Origin: Chryseolinea lacunae
GTDB lineage: Bacteria > Bacteroidota > Bacteroidia > Cytophagales > Cyclobacteriaceae
DNA length: 64,000 nt
Direction: 5' to 3'
Assembly: GCF_016735595.1 (NCBI RefSeq)
Contig: NZ_JAERRB010000016.1
Coordinates: 62,001-126,000 of the forward strand
Shown: in pieces, positions 16,794-27,109 of the stretch
How positions within the stretch are numbered: the first letter of the stretch is position 1
How the letters are laid out: each line of letters opens with the position of its first letter
Position numbers and translations under genes: made by a program
The notes under the pieces: generated by a model
What the model was told of the DNA's origin: nothing
Database searches by the model: none
What the model saw: the letters and a program-made list of their open reading frames with translations, nothing else

Positions 16794-19268
16794 ATGATAA
16801 AACCTTACCCGACTCTCGTCAAGTACTTTTCTAAAAGTGTTCTTGTTGCGCTGGCGTGGCTATGTACCACCGGCGCCTTTGCGCAGTCCGATCTCAAACT
16901 GTGGTATGACGCCCCGGCCCGAAACTGGAACGAGGCGTTGCCCATTGGCAATGGCCGTTTGGGAGCAATGGTGTTTGGCACCGTGAAGGAAGAGCGCATT
17001 CAACTAAATGAAGCAACCCTCTGGTCGGGCGGCCCTGTTAACACAAATCCCAATCCGGCGGCGCCAACCTACATAGACGACATTCGCAAGGCGTTGTTCA
17101 GTGAAGACTACAAACGCGCCGAAGAGCTTACGAAAAAAGTGCAGGGACTTTTCACGGAATCGTATGAGCCCCTGGGCGATTTGATTCTCAAATACAATGT
17201 AGAAGGAGAACCAACTGCTTATTATCGTGACCTCGACATCTCCAATGCCATCGCCACCACATCATTCACCGCGAATGGCGTAAAGTATACACGCGAGGTG
17301 TTGTCGTCTGCGCCACAGCAAATCATCATCATGCACCTCACGGCCAGCCAGAAAGGTGCATTGAATTTTGAGGTGGGCACCGAAAGCCCGTTGTTCTATA
17401 CCAATGAAAGCATGGGCACAAACGAGTGGGCCATGCATGGACGTGCCCCGTCGCACACCGATCCAAGCTATATGCAAACCATGGAGCAGGCTGTGATCTA
17501 TAACGATCCGGAACATTGTCGTGGCATGCGCTTCGAGCTTCGCGTTAAGGTGAAGAACCTGGATGGCGAAGTGCGTTCCTCACCAACGGGCATTGTGGTG
17601 CGCAACGCCAGCGATGTTGTGTTATATGTGTCTGCAGCCACGAGCTTCAACGGCTTTGATAAATGTCCGGACAAAGAAGGAAAAGACGAGCGTAAACTTG
17701 CGGAAGAGTATTTGAATAAGGCATGGCCGTTAACGCTAGAGCAAATAAAGGCCAGTCACCGTCAGGATTATCATAGCTATTTTAATCGTGTGAGCCTCGT
17801 GCTCAACAACAATCCCGCGGTGACATTGCCCACTAACACGCGACTGGCAAAATATACCAAAGGCAATCCTGACCCGGCGTTGGAAGTGCTTTACTTTCAG
17901 TTTGCGCGCTACCTGCTGATCTCGTCGTCGCGAACCGCCGGTGTGCCGGCAAACCTGCAAGGCATTTGGAACAACCATGTGCGGCCACCGTGGAGCAGCA
18001 ACTACACCACAAACATCAACACCGAGATGAACTATTGGATGGTGGAGTCGTGTAACCTGTCGGAGCTGCACGTGCCGCTGCTCGATCTTATTGAAAAACT
18101 GGCCATCACCGGCAAACAGACAGCAACCAATTTCTATCGCGCACCGGGATGGGTGTTGCACCACAACACCGACATCTGGGCGACAACCAATCCGGTGAGC
18201 GGAAGTCCGTCGTGGGCCAACTGGCCGGTGGGGAGCGCATGGCTTTGTCAACATTTATGGGAACACTATCAATTTACTGGCGATGTGGAATTCCTGAAGC
18301 AGGTGGCGTATCCGTTAATGAAGGATGCTGCCATCTTCAGTGCAAGCTGGCTGGTGGAGGATGGTCAGGGACATCTTGTGACGGCGCCATCAACATCGCC
18401 CGAAAATGAATTCGTTACCGACAAAGGCTTCAAGGGCAGCGTGTCGGTGGCAACAACGATGGACATGTCCATTATCCGCGACTTGTTCTCGAACACCATT
18501 GCCGCCACGCAGGTATTGGGAATTGACGACGATTTCCGCAAGACACTCGAAGACAAACACGCCAAACTTTTCCCGCTGCAGGTCGGCAAGAAAGGAAACC
18601 TGCAGGAGTGGTATAAAGACTGGGAAGATGCTGATGTGCACCATCGCCACATCTCGCATTTGTTTGGTCTGTTTCCCGGTCATGAGATCTCCCCCATAAA
18701 GACACCCGTGTTTGCCAATGCGGCACGCAAGACCCTGGAGCTTCGCGGCGACGGTGGCACAGGATGGTCGAAGGGCTGGAAGATCAATGTGTGGGCCCGG
18801 TTGTTAGACGGCAATCACGCACACAAATTAATCCGCGAGCAACTCACTCTCACCGGCGTTGAAGGAACAGACTATTCCAACTCGGGTGGCACCTATCCGA
18901 ACTTGCTCGACGCGCACCCACCTTTTCAGATTGATGGAAATTTTGGCGGAGCGTCAGGCATAACAGAGATGCTGTTGCAAAGTCACGAGGGAACAGTGCA
19001 TCTTCTGCCGGCATTACCCGACGTGTGGGCATCCGGAAAAGTGGAAGGCCTGAGAGCACGTGGCGGATTTGAAGTGACCGTAGAGTGGAGCAATCACAAT
19101 CTCGCCACGGCGAATATCAAATCATTGAACGGCGGACGTTGCGCGGTTCGCACGGCGAAACCCATCAAGGTGCAGGGCGCTTCGGCAAAGTCGGAGAAGA
19201 CGGCCTTCGGTTATGTGACCACGTTCGCGACACAAAAAGGAAGCATCTATAAAATCAAAGCAAACTAA
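16794..19268 (+). CDS. GH95-family alpha-L-fucosidase (possibly alpha-L-galactosidase)
   Basis: The enzyme removes alpha-1,2-linked fucose or galactose in L-form from side chains by an inverting mechanism. At 824 residues it has the family length. A signal peptide ([16 protein letters not shown], cleavage about 31) directs export. The GH95 N-terminal beta domain starts [20 protein letters not shown]; the (alpha/alpha)6 barrel contains NLQGIWNN, Asn407/Asn409 in [11 protein letters not shown], the general acid Glu537 in SPENEF and Asp714 in FQIDGNFGG, all in the places known from the Bifidobacterium enzyme. The stop overlaps the next start (TAATG), so GH95 and GH51 are translationally coupled. 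Confidence 0.93.
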   Translation: MIKPYPTLVKYFSKSVLVALAWLCTTGAFAQSDLKLWYDAPARNWNEALPIGNGRLGAMVFGTVKEERIQLNEATLWSGGPVNTNPNPAAPTYIDDIRKALFSEDYKRAEELTKKVQGLFTESYEPLGDLILKYNVEGEPTAYYRDLDISNAIATTSFTANGVKYTREVLSSAPQQIIIMHLTASQKGALNFEVGTESPLFYTNESMGTNEWAMHGRAPSHTDPSYMQTMEQAVIYNDPEHCRGMRFELRVKVKNLDGEVRSSPTGIVVRNASDVVLYVSAATSFNGFDKCPDKEGKDERKLAEEYLNKAWPLTLEQIKASHRQDYHSYFNRVSLVLNNNPAVTLPTNTRLAKYTKGNPDPALEVLYFQFARYLLISSSRTAGVPANLQGIWNNHVRPPWSSNYTTNINTEMNYWMVESCNLSELHVPLLDLIEKLAITGKQTATNFYRAPGWVLHHNTDIWATTNPVSGSPSWANWPVGSAWLCQHLWEHYQFTGDVEFLKQVAYPLMKDAAIFSASWLVEDGQGHLVTAPSTSPENEFVTDKGFKGSVSVATTMDMSIIRDLFSNTIAATQVLGIDDDFRKTLEDKHAKLFPLQVGKKGNLQEWYKDWEDADVHHRHISHLFGLFPGHEISPIKTPVFANAARKTLELRGDGGTGWSKGWKINVWARLLDGNHAHKLIREQLTLTGVEGTDYSNSGGTYPNLLDAHPPFQIDGNFGGASGITEMLLQSHEGTVHLLPALPDVWASGKVEGLRARGGFEVTVEWSNHNLATANIKSLNGGRCAVRTAKPIKVQGASAKSEKTAFGYVTTFATQKGSIYKIKAN

Positions 19269-21256
19269 TGAAAACAACAGCAATGGCCCTGGCGCTCTCG
19301 GCGCTTTTCCTATCGGCAGGTCTTTCTGCGGACGCACAGTCCACGGTGTTGAAGGTGCAGGCAGGCCAGCCGAAAGCGGAAATACAATCCACCATGTGGG
19401 GAATATTTTTTGAAGACATCAACTTCGCCGCCGACGGTGGCATCTACGCGGAATTGATCAAGAACCGGTCGTTCGAGTTTTCGGATCCGTTGATGGGGTG
19501 GAAGCAATATGAGAGCGATCGTTTTTCGCGCAACAAACAATCGGGAAGCATCCTGATTATTAATCGCGTCCAAGAGAACGCAACTAATCCGCACGTTGCG
19601 CGGGTGAGTGTCAACACCGATAAAGCGTTTGTCATTTCCAATGAAGGTTTTCGCGGCATCGGCATCAAGAAGGACGCGCAGTATGATTTTTCCATCTGGG
19701 CCAGTCAGCAAGAGGGAAGTGAATCGAAATTGCTTTTCGAAGTGAACGCGCAGGGAAAAGTGATCGGGCAGGCTTCCGTTACGATTTCGGGGAAAGCATG
19801 GAAAAAATACACCGCCAGTTTCAAAGCCACAGACACAGCCGCCAAGGCCCAGGCCACCTTGCACTTCACAGGCAAGGGCGTGACCGACATCGACATGGTG
19901 TCGCTGTTTCCACAAGACACCTGGAAGCAACGCCCCGGCGGATTTCGTTCGGATCTGGTGCAACTGCTGGCCGACATGAAACCTGGCTTCATCCGTTTTC
20001 CCGGTGGCTGCATCGTGGAAGGATTTCACCTGAGCACACGCTATCAATGGAAAAAAACCATTGGCGCTCCCGAAGAACGCGAGAGCATGATCAACCGCTG
20101 GAACACCGAATTCAAACATCGTCTTGCGCCCGACTATTATCAGTCATTCGGCGTGGGCTTCTATGAATATTTTCAGTTGGCCGAAGACATTGGTGCATCG
20201 CCATTGCCGATCCTGAGTTGTGGCATGGCCTGTCAGTTCAACTCGGCAGAAGTGGCGCCGCTGGATGCGCTTGATCCTTATGTGCAGGATGCGTTGGACC
20301 TGATTGAATTTGCCAATGGCCCGATCGATTCTCCCTGGGGAAAAATACGCGCCACTATGGGCCACCCGGCCCCGTTCAACCTGAAGTTCATTGGCGTGGG
20401 CAATGAGCAGTGGGGCGAGCAGTATATTGAACGCTACAAAATTTTCACGGCGGCCATCAAATCAAAATATCCCGACATCAAAGTGGTATCGAGCGCCGGA
20501 CCGTTTCCCGAAGGAGAGCTGTTTGCTTATGCATCGAACGAGTTGAAGACGTTGCATGCCGATATTGTAGATGAACACTACTACAACAATCCACAATGGT
20601 TTTTCAAAAACGCAGGCCGCTACGACAACTATGATCGCAGTGGACCAAAAATATTTGCCGGCGAATTTGCCGCGCAAAGTGTAGGCACCACCAGCCCCGA
20701 GAATAAAAACAACTGGCTTTGCGCATTGTCGGAGGCCGCCTTCATGACCGGCCTTGAACGCAACGCCGACATGGTGACGATGGCGTCGTATGCACCGCTC
20801 TTTGCCCACGCCGAAGGCTGGCAGTGGACACCCGACCTGATCTGGTTCGACAACCTGAATGCCTATGGAACCCCGAACTACTACGTGCAGAAGTTATTCA
20901 GCACCAACAAAGGAACAAACGTTTTGCCGGTGTTGCTCAACAACCAACCCGTAGAAGGTCAACAAGAGTTATATGCTTCGGCCGCGTGGGACAAGAACAC
21001 GAAGGAAATTATTGTGAAGGTTGTCAATGCCGGCACGACGGCAACCAAGACCGAGTTTGTGTTGGAAGGATCAGGTAAATATGCAGCGACGGCAAAAAAG
21101 ATCACACTGGTGAATGCAGACCCCAACGCCGTGAACAGCTTCGAAAGTCCAAAGCTGATTGCGCCGCAGGAAAGCACAACACCCGTGGCCGGAAAGAAAG
21201 TGAGTGTGTCGCTGGCGCCCCAGTCGTTTACCATTCTGAAAATACAAGTGAAATAG
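19268..21256 (+). CDS. GH51 alpha-L-arabinofuranosidase with N-terminal carbohydrate-binding region
   Basis: A retaining exo-enzyme that frees L-arabinofuranose from arabinoxylan, arabinan or xyloglucan. It has 662 residues with a signal peptide (ALSALFLSAGLSADAQ, cleavage about 24). A jelly-roll carbohydrate-binding-like insertion lies at about 75-215 (ending DIDMVSLFPQDTW). The catalytic barrel then has IRFPGGCIVEG, the acid/base Glu380 in GVGNEQWG, and the nucleophile Glu466 in FAGEFAAQ; VDEHYYNNP is also conserved. A C-terminal beta domain ends the protein. It lies between GH95 and GH29 in one operon and presumably works on the same polysaccharide in the periplasm. Confidence 0.93.
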   Translation: MKTTAMALALSALFLSAGLSADAQSTVLKVQAGQPKAEIQSTMWGIFFEDINFAADGGIYAELIKNRSFEFSDPLMGWKQYESDRFSRNKQSGSILIINRVQENATNPHVARVSVNTDKAFVISNEGFRGIGIKKDAQYDFSIWASQQEGSESKLLFEVNAQGKVIGQASVTISGKAWKKYTASFKATDTAAKAQATLHFTGKGVTDIDMVSLFPQDTWKQRPGGFRSDLVQLLADMKPGFIRFPGGCIVEGFHLSTRYQWKKTIGAPEERESMINRWNTEFKHRLAPDYYQSFGVGFYEYFQLAEDIGASPLPILSCGMACQFNSAEVAPLDALDPYVQDALDLIEFANGPIDSPWGKIRATMGHPAPFNLKFIGVGNEQWGEQYIERYKIFTAAIKSKYPDIKVVSSAGPFPEGELFAYASNELKTLHADIVDEHYYNNPQWFFKNAGRYDNYDRSGPKIFAGEFAAQSVGTTSPENKNNWLCALSEAAFMTGLERNADMVTMASYAPLFAHAEGWQWTPDLIWFDNLNAYGTPNYYVQKLFSTNKGTNVLPVLLNNQPVEGQQELYASAAWDKNTKEIIVKVVNAGTTATKTEFVLEGSGKYAATAKKITLVNADPNAVNSFESPKLIAPQESTTPVAGKKVSVSLAPQSFTILKIQVK

Positions 21257-21306
21257 CATTTCCCGAACAACGTGGAGCATCATTGCAGCTAAATAAAATA
21301 TACAGT

Positions 21307-22752
21307 ATGAGAAAAATGCTACCCTTATTGTTGCTGTTGACAGGTTTAGTTTCTGTGAACGCGCAAACGGTTTATCAACCCACGTGGGAATCGTTGAAGC
21401 AGTATCAATGCCCGGAATGGTTTCGCGATGCCAAGTTTGGAATTTTTATTCACTGGGGTGTCTATTCCGTGCCCGCCGTGTATAACGAATGGTATGCGCG
21501 CAACATGTATGTGAAAGACACCGATGAATTTAAATACCACATTGGTAAATATGGATCGCAAGCCAAGTTCGGGTATAAAGATTTTATCCCGATGTTCAAG
21601 GCGGAGAAATTTAACGCCGATGAATGGGTGAGCATCTTCAAACGCTCGGGTGCCAAATACATCGTGCCCGTGGCCGAGCACCACGATGGCTTTGCGATGT
21701 ATAACACGGCGTTGTCGCATTGGAATGCGGTTGAGATGGGACCCAAGCGCGACATCATCGGCGAATTGTCGGTGGCGGCACGAAAACAAAATCTGATCTT
21801 TGGCCTTTCGTCTCACCGCATCGAACACTGGTGGTTCATGAACGGTGGCACACGCTACGACTCCGACGTGCGCGATCCGGCGTTCAAGGATTTTTATGGA
21901 CCTGCCCGCGAAGAGAGCGACACGCCCTCGCCCGAATACATGAACGATTGGCTGCTGCGGAATGTGGAACTGGTCGACAAATACAATCCACAACTTTTCT
22001 GGTTTGACTGGTGGATAGAACAACCGGCAATGGACCCCTACCGGAAGTCGTTTGCTGCTTACTACTACAACAAGGGCAATGCATGGAACAAGGGTGTGGT
22101 GATAAACTATAAGAACAATGCCTATCCCGAAGGCACGGCGGTATACGACATCGAGCGCGGCAGCAGCAAGGCCACACGCAAGTTTCCGTGGCAGACCGAC
22201 ACGTCTATCGGAAAAAAATCGTGGGGATACATTGAAGGTGAAGAGAACAAGGACGCCAATGAACTGATCGACGCCCTCATCGACATTGTGAGCAAGAATG
22301 GAAACCTGTTGCTCAACATCGGCCCGCGCGCCGATGGCACAATCACCGAAGGCCAGCAGAAAGTGTTGCTCGACATGGGCCAATGGCTTGAGGTGAACGG
22401 CGAAGCGATCTTTGAAACACGTCCCTGGAAACTATCGGGCGAAGGCCCAACCGAAAATCCGGACGAGCATGTACAATTCAATGAGTATGCCTTTAAGGGC
22501 TATACCCCAAGCGACATTCGCTTCACCGAAAAGAACGGAACGTTATACCTGCTTGTGATGGGCGTGCCACAAAAAAACATTGTCGCCAAGGCGCTGGGAC
22601 AAGCAGCAAAAAATGGAATCGTTAAAACCATTGAACTGCTGGGGAGCAAGGAGACCGTGACCTGGAAACAAGCCGATGCAGCGTTGACGATTGTACCGGC
22701 AAAGACCTATGGCACAACGCATGCGGTGGTGTACAGAATTCAGTTTCGATGA
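21307..22752 (+). CDS. GH29 alpha-L-fucosidase
   Basis: A retaining fucosidase of 481 residues. The ATG giving MRKMLPLLLLLTGL is preferred because it starts a proper signal peptide (cleavage after NAQ, about 20); a TTG eight codons earlier is unlikely. The GH29 barrel shows FGIFIHWGVYSVPA, AKYIVPVAEHHDGFAMY and the nucleophile Asp234 in LFWFDWW, then NLLLNIGPRADGTI near the end of the catalytic domain, followed by a beta-sandwich. GH29 takes alpha-1,3/1,4/1,6 linkages, complementing the alpha-1,2 preference of GH95, so the locus can strip several kinds of fucose branch. It is the last gene of the operon, with a terminator about 70 bp later. Confidence 0.93.
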   Translation: MRKMLPLLLLLTGLVSVNAQTVYQPTWESLKQYQCPEWFRDAKFGIFIHWGVYSVPAVYNEWYARNMYVKDTDEFKYHIGKYGSQAKFGYKDFIPMFKAEKFNADEWVSIFKRSGAKYIVPVAEHHDGFAMYNTALSHWNAVEMGPKRDIIGELSVAARKQNLIFGLSSHRIEHWWFMNGGTRYDSDVRDPAFKDFYGPAREESDTPSPEYMNDWLLRNVELVDKYNPQLFWFDWWIEQPAMDPYRKSFAAYYYNKGNAWNKGVVINYKNNAYPEGTAVYDIERGSSKATRKFPWQTDTSIGKKSWGYIEGEENKDANELIDALIDIVSKNGNLLLNIGPRADGTITEGQQKVLLDMGQWLEVNGEAIFETRPWKLSGEGPTENPDEHVQFNEYAFKGYTPSDIRFTEKNGTLYLLVMGVPQKNIVAKALGQAAKNGIVKTIELLGSKETVTWKQADAALTIVPAKTYGTTHAVVYRIQFR

Positions 22753-22824
22753 TCCGGAACAACAAGACCTCAACCCGGTGACGCGAGTTTCACCGGTTGA
22801 TTGGGTTATAATTCGTTTGGTAAA

Positions 22825-22858
22825 AAATCCCCTTTGGAAACGAAGGGGATTTTCTTTT
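22825..22858. terminator. Bidirectional terminator at the end of the fucosidase operon
   Basis: Stem AAATCCCCTT/AAGGGGATTT with an 8-nt loop and flanking A and T runs, between the convergent GH29 and tesA genes. Confidence 0.87.
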
Positions 22859-22942
22859 GCGCGCCGCGTGAAGGATGGTAGCGAAAAGCCCGAAGTGCGG
22901 TTGGTTTTGGGGCGACGGACTTGTAGCGGACAGCCTGGCCCA

Positions 22943-22956
22943 CCGCCAACTGGCGG
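22943..22956. repeat. GC-rich hairpin between GH29 and tesA
   Basis: CCGCCA-AC-TGGCGG forms a short stem in a GC-rich 120-bp stretch between the operon terminator and the end of tesA. It has no T run and could be a decayed extragenic palindrome; function unknown. Confidence 0.3.
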
Positions 22957-22982
22957 AGGGGCACGCCCACATACATTTCGCC

Positions 22983-23591
22983 TTAGAGCAATGGCTCGAG
23001 CACTTTCAGCACCGTGTTCGCGACAATTTTATGTCCTTCCACATTGGGGTGGATGCCGTCGGGGTTGTTGAGTTTTTCGTTGCCGGCCACGTCCTGGAGC
23101 AGGAATGGGATGAGCGCGGCGTTGTTTTTCTTGGCCAACGCGGGAAATATTTTTTGAAACTTGGTGGTGTAGTCAGGGCCCATGTTGGGCGGCACCATCA
23201 TGCCAGCCACCACGATTTTGACGGCCGGATTTTTTGTTTTGACTTTGTCGATGATGGCCTGCAGGTTCTTCTGGGTTTGGTCGAGCGGTAATCCCCGGAG
23301 GCCATCGTTGGCGCCGAGTTCGAGCACAAAAACGTCTACGGGCTGGCGTAGCACCCAATCCAGACGGCTGATGCCCCCTGCCGAAGTTTCGCCACTGAGG
23401 CCTGCATTGATGACTTTGACGGACTTGCCTTTTTCGGTGAGTTTCTTTTGGATGATGGCCGGAAAGGCTTCTTCGACCGACAGACCGTTGCCAGCGGTGA
23501 GGCTGTCGCCATAAAAAAGAATAACTTTAGCAGGGGGAGCGGCCGAAAAGAGGGCCAGCAATGAAATAATCAGTAGCTTTTTTACGACCAT
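22983..23591 (-). CDS. tesA: Periplasmic GDSL esterase/lysophospholipase, TesA-like
   Basis: An SGNH-fold hydrolase acting on short-chain esters, acyl-CoA or lysophospholipid. The 202-residue protein has a signal peptide (LLIISLLALFSAAPPA) and all four SGNH blocks: Ser30 in YGDSLTAGNG, Gly in NAGLSGETSAGG, Asn95 in ELGANDGLRG, and Asp178/His181 in DGIHPN. The length and motifs match E. coli TesA closely. It is divergent from a YbbA-like ATPase and YbbP-like permease, the same arrangement as in E. coli, which supports the assignment. Confidence 0.9.
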   Translation of the reverse strand: MVVKKLLIISLLALFSAAPPAKVILFYGDSLTAGNGLSVEEAFPAIIQKKLTEKGKSVKVINAGLSGETSAGGISRLDWVLRQPVDVFVLELGANDGLRGLPLDQTQKNLQAIIDKVKTKNPAVKIVVAGMMVPPNMGPDYTTKFQKIFPALAKKNNAALIPFLLQDVAGNEKLNNPDGIHPNVEGHKIVANTVLKVLEPLL

Positions 23592-23681
23592 ATTTGTGAA
23601 ACTCCGGTGGGTTTCCGTTTAAAAGTGAAACAATTTTAGCCTAATAACGCTTAACAACCAGTATTTGATCCAACAAAAATC

Positions 23682-24374
23682 ATGTCAATCATCCTTCACG
23701 CCGAGCATTTAACAAAAGTTTATAAGTCTGTGGACCGCGAGCTGACCGTGCTCGACAACGTTTCGTTTTCCGTGAACCAGGGCGATTCGATGGCCATCAT
23801 CGGTCCCTCGGGCAGCGGCAAGACAACACTGCTGGGCCTGTGCGCCGGGCTGGACACGCCCTCTTCGGGCACCATTTCGGTGATGGGCTTCAAGCTCAAC
23901 GCCATGAGCGAAGACGATCGCGCCTACCTGCGCAACCAGTATGTTGGGTTTGTGTTTCAGAATTTCCAGTTGCTCTCCACGCTCACGGCACTCGAAAACG
24001 TGATGGTGCCGCTGGAGCTCCGCGGTGTGCGCGATGTGGCACCCAAGGCAAAAGAATTATTAGGCAGGGTTGGGTTGGCCGACCGCTCACATCACTACCC
24101 GGCGCAACTGTCTGGTGGTGAGCAACAGCGTGTAGCCCTGGCCCGTGCCTTCATGACCGATCCGAAAATATTATTTGCCGACGAACCTACGGGCAACCTC
24201 GACGAAGAAAATGCACGCATTGTGACCGACCTGTTGTTCACAATGAACAAAGAAAACGCGACCACGCTGGTGCTGGTGACGCACAACCTGGAACTGGCCC
24301 AGCGCACCCAGCGGATTTTGCGCATGCGCGGCGGCAAGCTGGTGGAAGAAATTCACCAGGTGCAAACGGTTTGA
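23682..24374 (+). CDS. ybbA: YbbA-like ABC transporter ATPase
   Basis: A 230-residue ATPase of the LolD/MacB branch: Walker A GPSGSGKT (41-48), Q-loop FVFQNFQLLSTLTALENV, signature [14 protein letters not shown], Walker B ILFADEPTGNLD and H-loop VTHN. It energises the large permease encoded 33 bp downstream, a mechanotransmission-type system rather than a classic importer. The order tesA (opposite strand), ATPase, permease equals that of E. coli tesA-ybbA-ybbP. The substrate of YbbAP is not settled; lipid-linked or hydrophobic compounds are suggested by the esterase neighbour. Confidence 0.88.
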   Translation: MSIILHAEHLTKVYKSVDRELTVLDNVSFSVNQGDSMAIIGPSGSGKTTLLGLCAGLDTPSSGTISVMGFKLNAMSEDDRAYLRNQYVGFVFQNFQLLSTLTALENVMVPLELRGVRDVAPKAKELLGRVGLADRSHHYPAQLSGGEQQRVALARAFMTDPKILFADEPTGNLDEENARIVTDLLFTMNKENATTLVLVTHNLELAQRTQRILRMRGGKLVEEIHQVQTV

Positions 24375-24407
24375 TTCACGGTTCCTTAGACTTTCTATTT
24401 CGCCTCC

Positions 24408-26975
24408 ATGATCGAGTATATCATTAAACTGAAACGCGACACGCGTTCTATCTTCAGAGACCGCTGGGTTTGGCTGATGGCCTGGCGCGACGCAAGGCAT
24501 AACTTCTCGCGCCTCCTGCTGTTCACGGCGTCGCTGGTGACGGGTATAGCCGCCGTTGTGGCGCTGGACTCTTTCAATCACACCCTGCAAAACGACATCG
24601 ATCGCAATGCAAAAGAACTGATCGGTGCCGACCTGGTAGTGAACGGCGACAAGAAATTTGACGGCAAAATCATGGCCGCGTTCGACTCCACAAAACTGGA
24701 ACAAGCCAGCGAAGCCGACATGGCCTCAATGGTATTGTTTCTGAACAACGGCCAGTCGCGGTTGATACGCCTCGTGGCCCTGGACGGACCTTTTCCATTC
24801 TACGGAAACATCCAGACAAAACCAGCCGACACCTACGACAAGGTGAAAACCGGAAACTTCGCGATGATGGACGAAACGCTGGCCAGCCAATATGAAGTGA
24901 GCTCAGGCGATTCGATCCGCATTGGACAGAGCGTGTTTTCGGTGGCGGGAGTGGTCACGGAAATTCCTGGCGGCGGGGGCATCATGGCGTCGTTCACACC
25001 GTCGGTCTACATTTCGATGAAGAATCTAGACTCCACAAAGTTGGTGCAATATGGAAGTCGTGTGAACTACAAACGGTTCTTCAAAACGCATACGGAAGCC
25101 GAGACAGAGACGATCATTAAACAACTCGACCCGGTCATCAAGAAAGCAGGCTATTCCTATGAAACTGTGCAACGACGCAAGGAGGGATTAGGCCAGGGCT
25201 TCTTGTCCATCTATCGTTTTTTTTCATTGCTGGCCTTTGTCGCCTTGATTTTGGGTTGCATTGGTGTGGCCAGTTCGGTGCACATCTATGCGCGCGAGAA
25301 GCGTGAAGAGGTGGCTGTGCTGCGGTGCGTAGGATCGTCGGGATGGCAGGCGTTTAATATTTATTTCATCCAGATTTTTGTGCTGGGTATTTTGGGAAGC
25401 ATTGTGGGCTCGTGCATTGGTGTGGGCATTCAACAGATACTACCTTATTTTCTGAAGGGCATCATTCCGTTCGAAGTAGGCTTCTCGCTGTCGTGGCCGT
25501 CGTTGGTGATGGGGCTGGTGATTGGCACACTGGTGTCGGTGTTGTTCTCCATACTGCCGCTCATATCGGTGCGCTTTGTGCCGCCGCTCACGGTGTTGCG
25601 CACGGCCTCTGAAGCCGCCGGCAAGTTTTCGAAGACACGCATCGTGACGCTCGTCCTGATCGCGATTTTCCCAATGGCCTTTGCGGCCTATCAAACCAAA
25701 AATATGTTGACGGGACTTTTCTTTTTCCTGGGCCTGGTGGCCGCGTTGGCGTGCCTGACGGCAGTAGCGATGGCGTTGTTGTTTCTGGTCCGGAAATTTT
25801 TTCCCGAACGCGCCGGGTTCATCCTGCGGCATTCATTGTCCAGCCTGTTCCGTCCCAATAACCAAACACGCGTGCTCATGGTGACCATTGGATTGGGGGC
25901 GTTCATCATTTCCATCCTCAACATCGTGGAGCAAAGCATGCTGGGACAGGTGGAGTTTACAGGACAGGAAAATCAATCGAACACCATTCTCTTCGACATA
26001 CAACCCCAGCAAAAAGACGGTGTGTTGAAGTTGATGGAAGACAATAAATTGAAAGTGAACCAGGTGGTTCCCATCATCACGTGCCGCCTCAGCGAACTAA
26101 AAGGCAAGTCCACAGAAGTGTTGCAAACCGACACCACCGACAAGATTCCCAACTGGGCGCTCACCCGCGAATATCGCGTGACCTATCGCGACAGCCTTAC
26201 ACACTCCGAAGAATTGATAAAGGGAGAGCTTCAACATAAAAAGCAAGGCAACGATTCGATATGGGTCACGATATCTGAAGGCATGGAAGAATCGCTCGAC
26301 GTGACGCTGAACGACTCGCTTGTGTTCGACGTGCAGGGCGTGCTCATGAAAGTGCGCATCGCAGGCATCCGCAAAGTGGACTGGCCGAAAGATCCACCCA
26401 ACTTCATCTTTGTGTTTCCCAAGGGCGTGTTGGAAAATGCACCGCAGATTTTTGTGACGGCCACGCGCATCAACGAACAGCAACAGGCCAACGCCTTTCA
26501 GCAGCAGTTGGTGATGCAATACCCCAACGTGTCGCTCATAGACCTTCGCCTGATTTTGAGTACGGTAAATGGCCTGTTCGACAAGCTTGGGTTGGTGATT
26601 CGTTTCCTGGCGTTGTTCAGCATCATCACGGGGTTGATTGTGCTGGCCGGCGCGGTGGTGAACAGCAAGTTCCTGCGCATTCGCGAAAACGTGTTGTTGC
26701 GCACCATCGGCGCCCGCACATGGCAAATCACAAAAATCACGCTCATCGAATATGCCTGGCTTGGGTTGTTCTCTGCTTTGACGGGCATGATTCTGTCGCT
26801 GGGCGCGGGCTGGCTATTGACAAAATTTTTCTTCGAAATCACGTTTGCCTTCGACTGGCTTGAGCTTTCCATCATTGCCTTTGGCGTCGTTTTTCTGACG
26901 GTGGCCATCGGATGGTTCAATTCGCGCGAGGTAATCAACACGCCGCCGCTGCAGGTGTTGCGAAAGGAAGGGTGA
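24408..26975 (+). CDS. ybbP: YbbP-like FtsX-superfamily ABC permease
   Basis: The permease of 855 residues has a long cytoplasmic/amphipathic start (RDRWVWLMAWRDARHNFSRLLL), a first helix, a large periplasmic part (about 60-260), then helices around 270, 320, 370, 420-460 and 490, a second periplasmic part, and three C-terminal helices (from about 725). Two FtsX domains give about ten membrane spans, as in YbbP, compared with four in MacB. Motifs EKREEVAVLRCVGSSGWQAF and LRIRENVLLRTIGARTWQI mark the two FtsX halves. It pairs with the ATPase upstream. Confidence 0.88.
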   Translation: MIEYIIKLKRDTRSIFRDRWVWLMAWRDARHNFSRLLLFTASLVTGIAAVVALDSFNHTLQNDIDRNAKELIGADLVVNGDKKFDGKIMAAFDSTKLEQASEADMASMVLFLNNGQSRLIRLVALDGPFPFYGNIQTKPADTYDKVKTGNFAMMDETLASQYEVSSGDSIRIGQSVFSVAGVVTEIPGGGGIMASFTPSVYISMKNLDSTKLVQYGSRVNYKRFFKTHTEAETETIIKQLDPVIKKAGYSYETVQRRKEGLGQGFLSIYRFFSLLAFVALILGCIGVASSVHIYAREKREEVAVLRCVGSSGWQAFNIYFIQIFVLGILGSIVGSCIGVGIQQILPYFLKGIIPFEVGFSLSWPSLVMGLVIGTLVSVLFSILPLISVRFVPPLTVLRTASEAAGKFSKTRIVTLVLIAIFPMAFAAYQTKNMLTGLFFFLGLVAALACLTAVAMALLFLVRKFFPERAGFILRHSLSSLFRPNNQTRVLMVTIGLGAFIISILNIVEQSMLGQVEFTGQENQSNTILFDIQPQQKDGVLKLMEDNKLKVNQVVPIITCRLSELKGKSTEVLQTDTTDKIPNWALTREYRVTYRDSLTHSEELIKGELQHKKQGNDSIWVTISEGMEESLDVTLNDSLVFDVQGVLMKVRIAGIRKVDWPKDPPNFIFVFPKGVLENAPQIFVTATRINEQQQANAFQQQLVMQYPNVSLIDLRLILSTVNGLFDKLGLVIRFLALFSIITGLIVLAGAVVNSKFLRIRENVLLRTIGARTWQITKITLIEYAWLGLFSALTGMILSLGAGWLLTKFFFEITFAFDWLELSIIAFGVVFLTVAIGWFNSREVINTPPLQVLRKEG

Positions 26976-27082
26976 AATCGAATGCAAAGGGCTTTGCAGC
27001 AGATCGGGGCCAGCCTAAACCGGCGCCTCGATTTAACTGCCCCAAAGCTGGCGCGGCCTTAGAATCTTTGGGCTTTAACTGT

Positions 27083-27090
27083 TAGCTTTG
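27083..27090 (+). promoter_or_regulatory. -7 promoter box of the ABC-F gene
   Basis: TAGCTTTG matches the TAnnTTTG consensus exactly and lies 20 bp before the TTG start, leaving a very short leader. No clear -33 element at the usual distance. Confidence 0.5.
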
Positions 27091-27109
27091 CCCCCTAAAT
27101 CATAAAGTC

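Noticed and set aside
16618-16797. 59-codon frame whose stop overlaps the GH95 start (ATGA)
   Set aside because: The overlap looks like translational coupling, but the predicted peptide has no domain or signal and an odd composition, and the region must also hold the promoter of the operon. One overlap is not enough.
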